A stretch of 64,000 bases of DNA from Eriocheir sinensis (taxonomy: Eukaryota > Arthropoda > Malacostraca > Decapoda > Varunidae). The DNA lies in the NCBI RefSeq assembly GCF_024679095.1, contig NC_066517.1, positions 16,751,105-16,815,104 on the forward strand, in the 5' to 3' direction. Position 1 is the first letter of the stretch. Each line of letters opens with the position of its first letter. Below, one piece after another: positions 56,104 to 64,000 of the stretch. A program made the translations under genes and the position numbers. Below the pieces are notes generated by a model, which saw only the letters and a list, made by a program, of their open reading frames with translations, searched no databases and was not told where the DNA came from.

Positions 56104-56373
56104 ATGGCGGCAAGCTCCACCGATGCCTTCAGCACGCAGCAGCAGCTGGGCAGCAGCATGCAGCTGTACAGCAACTACTCCCTGGTCTCGGTGACCACGG
56201 GGGCCGCCTTCTGGCCAGGCGAGGACTCGGCCTCACCCCCGGCATCGGACAACAACACCTGGGAGGTGGACGAGGAGGAGGCCATCAAGAGGAGGATCTA
56301 CGAACTCAAGAGGCAGTTCCACAACGGCCGCTACCTGCTGGTGCGGCACCTCCCCCGCGACGCCTCTGAGCAG
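56104..56373 (+). CDS. Raver-like (ribonucleoprotein PTB-binding) first coding exon, partial gene
   Basis: Raver proteins are RRM proteins that bind PTB and vinculin/actinin partners and influence splicing (family knowledge). The exon starts at the first ATG after a GC-rich promoter and gives 90 codons: MAASSTDAFSTQQQLGSS, a linker, then EEEAIKRRIYELKRQFHNGR and YLLVRHLPRDASEQ. This resembles human RAVER1 EEIRKRLEHTERQFRNRR and KILIRGLPGDVTNQ, a short helix running into RRM1 strand 1. It ends in phase 0 at a GC-type donor (CAG|GCAAGTA, 56374). No following exon is seen up to 64000, so the first intron exceeds 7.6 kb. The resemblance is from memory over about 35 residues; another RRM protein is possible. 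The coding call itself is strong, from GC content and third-position bias. Confidence 0.65.
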
Positions 56374-56460
56374 GCAAGTACTGGTGCCCACACCCACACC
56401 CTTCCGCCCTCCCTCACCTTGTTCCTTAGCCCTCCTTACACGCAGCGACACCCACCCACC

Positions 56461-56491
<31 letters not shown>

Positions 56492-57129
56492 TCAAAACCA
56501 CGCGGGAAATACCTGACACGTAATATCAGCCAGACACACACGCTGCCGCCAGGCAGTCAGGCGGGCGGCAGGAGACATCACCACCACCACCTCCTCCACC
56601 ACACATCTCAACCACGCGAGAAATATTTGACGGTATTTCACCTCCACACACACACACACACACACACCGCCGCCATCACCGTCGTTCCCGTCCCTCACCG
56701 CCTATCGATGTCTCTGAGCGAGCGGCAGCAGCGGCGAACAAGACAAAAAGGAAGACAAACCAAGAGTAGAAAAAAAGTCGAGATTAGTTTGCAAGTTTTA
56801 CGTTCGCATCGCGGCGAGAAACAGCGATTACGTCTGACAGCCCGGGGGGGAAAAATAGCGAAACAATAAAAAGATGATAGAACAGCGAGCGAGGAAAAAA
56901 GTTAGAGCGAAAAACAGAACTGATAAAAATATTGAAACGGAATAGACGAGCGAAAAAAGAAGTCATCTGTTACTTTTATCACAGCTTCAAAACGACCTTA
57001 CTTATAACATGCTCGTGATAGAAATTGAAGTGAGGAGGAGGAAGGGAGGGATTTTGAGAAGGGGGACGTCTCATCTACCATTTTTATTGAGGAAAACCTT
57101 TAGTTTTGCGAATGTTTTATGATCTAGGG

Positions 57130-57179
<50 letters not shown>

Positions 57180-57595
57180 AGGAGGGAGGGAGGGGGAATA
57201 AGGTGGAAGGAAGAATGAAGAGGGAGGAATAATGTGGAGGTGAAAGATGGAAGTGGAGGTGGAGGGGGTGTGTTTTTCTCCTACTCCTCCTCCTCCTCCC
57301 TCCCCTTCCTCGTGTGTATGTGTGTGTGTGTGTGAGGACGGACATGCTACCAAGGCCACCCTCCCCCCCCACGTCCCCCCCAAACAGGTTTAAAGGGAGG
57401 GGAAGGGGAGGAGGCGGAGGGAGGGTGGGAACAGGCAGGCGGGTTCACCACTACCTCCACCACCAAAGTTGCCACTCACACCACCACCTTACTTCTCTCT
57501 CTCTCTCTCTCTCTCTTCCTGGACGAAGGTTGTGGAGCGGAAGTGAACTTAGTAATTTATCTCATGACCTTTAAGCGGCGATTTAAGGTCAGACG

Positions 57596-57636
<41 letters not shown>

Positions 57637-57684
57637 CAAGCTATAATCTACGGCACCTGTCCTGTTTTGGGTGGATCTAAAAAT

Positions 57685-57721
<37 letters not shown>

Positions 57722-58165
57722 AAGGAGGTAGCAGAATACATTTTAGGATCTATCGCCATTCACCAGCGAGATTAAATTTTTATGAATACTATTTCTAAAC
57801 TTTTAAATATAGGCTTCTACTTTTTTTAACCGTCATTTATGGATAGCCGGAGCGCGCATCAATATATCGCTTCACCTAACATTAAATTAAAAAAAAAGGC
57901 GAAAAATGGGAGAATGAGGAGGGGGAGGAGGAGGAGGAGGAGGGTACAATGGCAGAATTTACGAGCTATATTTTAATGACTATTTTAAACGATCATTAGC
58001 AACACAAAACTAATAGGCTTGAGAGAGAGAGAGAGAGAGAGAGGACTGCTTGCTCTTTTTTCCTCAGCTTAATACATGACCTAAGAGAATATCGCAGGTA
58101 CTTCAAGCCACGATATCTTTTCAAGGGTTGAGTCTGTCTGTTCGTGTTTGCGTGTCTTGTTTTTG

Positions 58166-58211
<46 letters not shown>

Positions 58212-58337
58212 CAGGTTAGCAAGCAGGAAGTAGGTATTAGTATTAACGAAATTGTATGATAATTTCGCCTCTGCTTCGACCATTCCCTGTGTAGTACGAA
58301 ATGAACGTTGCGAAATAATTAGTAAGTCTGTCTGCCA

Positions 58338-58389
<52 letters not shown>

Positions 58390-59800
58390 GGAGGCCTGTA
58401 ACGGGGTTGGAAATTCATTAATAACTTTTGCACGGAATTCATGGGCGTGTTTGAGGCTACCACATATAACAGTTTTAAGCACCCCCGCGAGAGAGAGAGA
58501 GAGAGAGAGAGAATGGTAGTGGTGGCATGTAAGGTTAAAATTTTCAAGGTCACAAGCATTGTTTCGTAATAATGCGACTGTGAAAAGGAAAAAAAAATGA
58601 TGGAAGAGAGAAAAAATAATGAATACTGGATAAAAGTAACCCACACATACACACACACACACAGACACACAGACAGACACACACGCACGCCCTTGCCTCT
58701 CTCAGTCATTAATATCGGTGCGTGTCAGGTCCATAAAGTTTGCGCGCCTGGATGAATGGATGAAAATGTTGCTTGTAGTCAGTCCGCCTGCTGGAACGGA
58801 CGGCGGAAAGGGGAAAATATGCATGAACATCAACCACCACCACCGCCACCCACCACTACCCGTCCAGTCACCTCCATCACCACCCACCACCTCCACCACC
58901 GACACCCACCCACCCACCACCTCCCTCTCTCTCACCCACCCAGCCACCCAAACATGCTATTAATTATTAGTATTCCAATTCTCTTCCTTCTCCTTTTCCT
59001 CTTGTTCCTCCTCCTTCTCCTCCTCCTCCTTCAGTTATTATCACACCTCCTCTCCTCGCTCTCCTCTTTTCTCCTTTTCTGTTCCTCGTGCGTTTTTTTT
59101 TCTTCTTCTCATAATTGGTTCCGTCATTTATTCATATCTTGTCAATTTTGCTATTCATTGTTTTGGTGTTTTTCGTTATTGGTTCGTATCTATATTCATT
59201 CATTCTTTTTTTTATATTCATGTTATGTATGTTTATTATTTTTTTCTCCACGCTTCGTCTCCATTATTCTTGCTTTCTCTCATTCATTAATTTATTCATT
59301 AGTTTATTCATGTTCCCCTTTTGTTCTTTCCACACCTTTTCGTTTCTTTCATATTATTATTCTCTTTATTAATTTATTCTCCTGTTGTTTCTTCCTTTTT
59401 TACTCTTGTTCCCATCCCTCGTCCTTCGCTATTCTGCTTTGTTCTTCCCACCTGTTCGTTTTCCCATATTTTTATCATCATTTTCTTATGCTCCTATTCT
59501 TCCTGCCATCCTCCTGTTCCCATCCCTCGTCCTCGTTATCATCAACACCACCACCATCATCATTCCTCCTATAATACAACACAGGCTGTCAGAAAAATAC
59601 TAATAATATATACATTCAGCATGGCGTTACAAATATATATATTGCTCTCTGTGCAATATTTCGCCCGTGTAGTGAGTGAAGTTTTGTTTAGTATTTTTGT
59701 GTCATACGAAATTATTATTGCGATGTATTTTTACTTTGTTTACCTTAGCCTCGTGTGTGTGTGTTTTATGTTCCCGTTAAAATGAGAGGACGAGTTTGAA
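56374..59800. other. Intron 1 of the Raver-like gene, first part
   Basis: (CA)n tracts at 56466-56492 and 56645-56667; (GT)n 57130-57174; (GT)n 57598-57634 followed by (CA)n 57686-57718; (GA)n 58021-58044; (CA)n 58168-58210; (CT)n 58340-58386; (GA)n 58489-58512. 58960-59600 is T/C-rich. No following exon was recognised. Confidence 0.6.
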
Positions 59801-60660
59801 TTGAATACATTAAATGTGATGACAAAAATGAGTAATAAAAGGAGGAGAGGAAGGAGAGGAGAACGAATGCTGGATGTAACAATAATGAGAAGATAGGTAG
59901 AAGAACGAGAAGCTGGGAAGTAGGAGGAGAGGAAGAAGAGGAGAACAAGATGCTAGCTGTGACAATGAGAAGAGAGGTAGAAGAACAAGCTGGGAAATAG
60001 AAGGAGAGGAAGAAGAGAACAAGATGCTGGCTGTGACAGTAATAAGAAGAGAGGTAGAAGAGAACAAGAAGCTGGGAAGTAGGAGGAGAGGAAGAAGAGG
60101 AGAACAAGATGCTAGCTGTGACAATAATGAGAAGAGAGGTAGAAGAACAAGCTGGGAAGTAGGAGGAGAGGAAGAAGAGGAGACCAAGTTGCTGAATGTG
60201 GTAATAATGAGGAGAGGAAGAACACGAGAAACTGGATGTGATAGTAAAAGTAAAGATGAGAATGGGAAATAGGAGAGGAGAAGAGGAGAACAAGATGCTG
60301 AGTGTAATGAGAGTGAGATGAGAGAAAGAGGAGAACGAGAACGTGGATGGATTAATAATAACTGAAAGAAGAAATGAAAGTTGAGAATAATGAGAAACGA
60401 TGTAATAATAAAAAAATAATGAGAAGAAATGAAGGAAGAAGAGAGGAAAAAGAGAACGAGAAACTGGTTGCAATAATAACGAAAAGAAGAAATGGAAGAA
60501 GAAAATAGGAGAACGAGAAATGATGTAATAATGACAATAATGCGAAAAAGCAATGAAAGAAGAGAGGAAAAACAGAACAGTTAACTGGATGTAATAATAA
60601 TAATAACAAGAAACATGAGAGGAAGAGGAGAACGAAAACGAAGACACAAACAGCAGCATA
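59801..60660. repeat. Purine-rich tandem repeat of about 80 bp
   Basis: GAGAACAAGATGCTRGCTGT recurs near 59942, 60015 and 60101 with AAGCTGGGAAGTAGGAGGAG between. The array decays toward 60660. On the minus strand it gives long Ser/Phe/Leu ORFs that are artefacts. Confidence 0.8.
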
Positions 60661-61335
60661 AAACAATACAATTAATAACGGTAGAAATAATACTGATAAT
60701 AATAATAATAATAGTAATAATATTTGATGGCTCGGTCCATAAACTTTAATGATGTGTGTCTGTGTATATAGTCATCGCTATTAATGTTGCGATAATAGCT
60801 ATTGGGTTAATACAAAACTTTTAAATTGAAGTATTATTATATGGAGGCAAAAAAGGTGTATTGTTATAGCGATAAAAAATACTACAATAATAATGATGAT
60901 GATGACGATGATGATGATACTACTACTACTACTACTACTACTACTTAAATGATAATAGTGATGCTGATGATGATAATGATAGCCTTAACGTCAGCCATTA
61001 CATGAACAACTGTAATAATTTCCTCTTCTGCTTTAGTCAACACACACACACACACACACACACACTGCAGATGTCGCTCCCCTCTCCCACGCATCCCCCA
61101 TCTCCCCTCTCTTTCCCTCCCTCTCCCCACTCCCCACTTTCCCCTCTCACCCCTTTCCTTCTCCTCTCCCTCTCTCCCTAGCCGACCTGCGCTTCTATTA
61201 ATTGCAAGATGATTTATTTCGCTAGTAATTACGTGCCATTTTGCCATCCTTTTCGTGTCCCCAATTACTTAATTTCTTTGTCATTCTTTCACGTTCCCGG
61301 GAATGTTCAATTAGGGATATTTTCTGTGCCCCTTC

Positions 61336-61413
<78 letters not shown>

Positions 61414-61512
61414 TTTCATGTTTTGTTTTGTTATATATTTTTGTTGATATTTGTTGTAGTTTTTTGTTTATTTTCTTTTTTTTGTGACGGAAACGGCCAT
61501 TCTTCATGCATG

Positions 61513-61567
<55 letters not shown>

Positions 61568-61657
61568 TGTACATGCGTGACTGTGTGCGTGTGATTCGTC
61601 AGTGTTTATGTACGTTTTTCCTGTGTACGTTTCTTTTGATCAGCATGTGTGTGTGTA

Positions 61658-61695
<38 letters not shown>

Positions 61696-61814
61696 AAGGA
61701 GCAGAAGTTAAATGTGAGATTCAGAGTTAATTAAAGTGTTATTTATGAGAGAGAGAGAGAGAGAGAGAAACCGACCCATCTTCATAAAACAACCTGCTCC
61801 TCTTGATTACACGG

Positions 61815-61858
<44 letters not shown>

Positions 61859-62283
61859 AACCACAAACGTACACAGCCACGCATACACACATACGCACAC
61901 TTTGTCACGTCCATGTAGGCTTCAAAGAGCGAATTTATATACGCAGAGAGAGAGAGAGAGAGAGAGAGAGCAAACTTATGTATCTCGTCAGCCAATTAGT
62001 ATACAACATAAGAATAACAATTTTTTCCTCATAAGCAACACAGTAAAAAATATTAGCAACACAAAACTCTGAACTTCATCATTTTTAGTCATCATCATCA
62101 TCATCATCATTATCATCATCATTGTCCTTTCTTCTTCCTTCCTTTCATCTTCTATTTCCTCTCCTCTTATTCCTTTTCTTCATCATCATCATTATCATTC
62201 TCCTGTTTTCATTTTCATTTTCTTCATCTTCTATTTCCTCTCCATCTTTCTTCTTCCTCTTCTCAACTCTCACCACGAAACAC

Positions 62284-62344
<61 letters not shown>

Positions 62345-62479
62345 ACATGACCACCTCTCATTCACTAACACAACTCAACACAACATCGCAAGTAACACAA
62401 TTTTTCCTCCACGCATCACTGGAGCGAAAGATTGAAACCGCAGTGTTGCCATTAAGGGTCACGCAACACACGACATCTG

Positions 62480-62519
<40 letters not shown>

Positions 62520-63228
62520 TCCTTCTCTGCGTCCTTGTTTTCCACGCAACACATAACAACACACTTCCTCTTTTACCAGTAACGGAAAACCTGTAACACA
62601 TTTCCTGTCCTCTCCTACACTCGATGCAACACACAGCAACACTTTTTTCCACTATAATAGCAACACAAAACTAGATTCTGTCCTTTTTCTTATCCTTCTC
62701 TTCCTCTTCATTCCCTCCTTCTCTTCCTTCTCCTTCACCTACTTCTCTCATTCGCCTTCTTCTCCTCTTCCTCCTTCTCCTTCTCCTCGTTTCATTCTCC
62801 TACTCCAACTCCTCCTCCTCCTCTCCAATCACCAAAATTACAGAAGGAAACTCAGAAATACACATCAGTCATATCTTCGTCCTCTTCCTCTTCTTCTCTA
62901 TTCCTCCTCCTCCTCCTCCTCCTCTTCTCCTTCAATCACCAAATCACGGAACTTCGCTATACAAATCCTCCTCCTCGTCCTCGTCCTCCTCCTCGTCTCC
63001 TCGTCCAATCAAAACATGACTTGGCAACACAATACGCCTGCCGCTCCACCAATGACAACTCGCGGACAGGACACAGCCTTCCGCCAATCACAAAGGCGGA
63101 ATAAAGTCAGGCTTGATTGAAGGCACCAGAAAGAAGAGGAGGAGGAGGAGGGGAAGAAGGAGGAGGGGGGTTTTGATGGAGGTGTTAAAATGACTATATC
63201 TGTCTTTTAAAGCGGGTATTGTTCCTGG

Positions 63229-63290
<62 letters not shown>

Positions 63291-63337
63291 ACCATTCATC
63301 TCTCTCTTTCCAGAACGATAGGAGGTTAAAATGATGA

Positions 63338-63374
<37 letters not shown>

Positions 63375-63481
63375 GTATTCTTCAGTTGTTCATTCTTATC
63401 TCTAGTTGCTGTGATTGACGTGTGTGTGTGTGTGTGTGTGTATACGCTTGAGTTATCACCCTTGCTTCTTTTCTTAATAGG

Positions 63482-63553
<72 letters not shown>

Positions 63554-63642
63554 CCCTATCTGCCTGTCTGTTAGCATCGTCAGCACCACCACCACCACCA
63601 CTATCACTACCACCACAATCTCTTCCTCTTCTCACTCAGCAC

Positions 63643-63697
<55 letters not shown>

Positions 63698-63865
63698 CTG
63701 ACTTGCAGATACATATTCATACTGCCGTCTCTATTTTGGGTGAAGAGGAGGAGGAGGAGGAGGAGGAGGAAGGAAGGAAGGACGAAGATGAAGGGGGGAG
63801 GAAGAAGAAGAAGAAGGAGGAGATTTTAATATTCATAATTGCAACCTCTACTTGAGTTGTTATAT

Positions 63866-63897
<32 letters not shown>

Positions 63898-64000
63898 GTA
63901 TTCATTCTTACATACCAAACAAAACATACATACTTAAAATATACTCATAGAGTCATAATGACTAAGTGGAAGGCGCGCCCCACCTCACCACCCCCAGTCT
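60661..64000. other. Intron 1 of the Raver-like gene, last part
   Basis: (GAT)n/(CTA)n 60894-60945; (CA)n 61040-61066; (CT)n 61340-61410; (GT)n 61515-61565; (CA)n 61816-61856 and 62285-62338; (CT)n 63234-63282, 63487-63549 and 63650-63692. 61185-61340 is non-repetitive. No exon seen; the window ends in the intron. Confidence 0.55.

Noticed and set aside
55623..56369. 248-residue ORF over the GC-rich promoter
   Set aside because: It is in a different frame from the Raver-like exon; GC-rich DNA has few stop codons and there is no homology.

Overview
The window looks like nuclear DNA of a decapod crustacean, most likely a crab. The reasons are GC-rich short exons in AT/microsatellite-rich introns, dense (GT)n/(CA)n/(CT)n tracts, CR1/Jockey-like LINE fragments whose 3' tail carries the TTTACATAG repeat, and several short non-autonomous transposons. 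The species call is inference. No bacterial features, operons or CRISPR are present.

At 3165-34665 (+) lies almost all of one gene, a PAS-domain serine/threonine kinase (PASK/PASKIN orthologue). I resolved 24 coding exons whose splice phases agree throughout and which join into a 1,482-residue open product ending at a TAG at 34663-34665. The 5' end is missing, because the first visible exon starts inside a codon and no upstream partner was found. Domain order is N-terminal region, PAS-A, linker, PAS-B, charged linker, a pre-kinase motif shared with vertebrate PASK, kinase domain, and a roughly 390-residue Ser/Thr/Pro-rich tail that human PASK lacks. The introns are full of tandem repeats (35, 40, 69, 70, 82, 88, 106, 107, 138 and 142 bp periods), TTAA-flanked and hAT-type MITEs, a tRNA-derived SINE, LINE scraps and internal duplications, two of which copy splice-site sequence.

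34666-55700 is intergenic. It holds the PASK 3' flank, a hAT-type MITE, a 5.6-kb strand-asymmetric polypyrimidine block (40.5-46.1 kb) followed by a purine-rich block, a pure (TTC)n run of about 93 units, and a 2.6-kb array of 144-bp units carrying about one hundred ACCTG/CAGGT motifs.

A GC/CpG-rich promoter (about 55700-56103) precedes 56104-56373 (+), the first coding exon of a second gene that resembles the N-terminus of Raver (ribonucleoprotein PTB-binding) proteins. It ends at a GC-type splice donor. The rest of the window, to 64000, appears to be its first intron; I saw no further exon there.

The two genes share a strand but nothing in the sequence links them functionally. PASK is a nutrient/energy-sensing kinase and Raver proteins are RRM splicing co-regulators (family knowledge). 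I found no clearly new biological system. The most unusual items are the long PASK tail with a Cys/His cluster and an FSDLL-type acidic motif, two GC donors, a tandemly copied splice donor, and the ACCTG array. All coordinates, counts and comparisons were made by eye.
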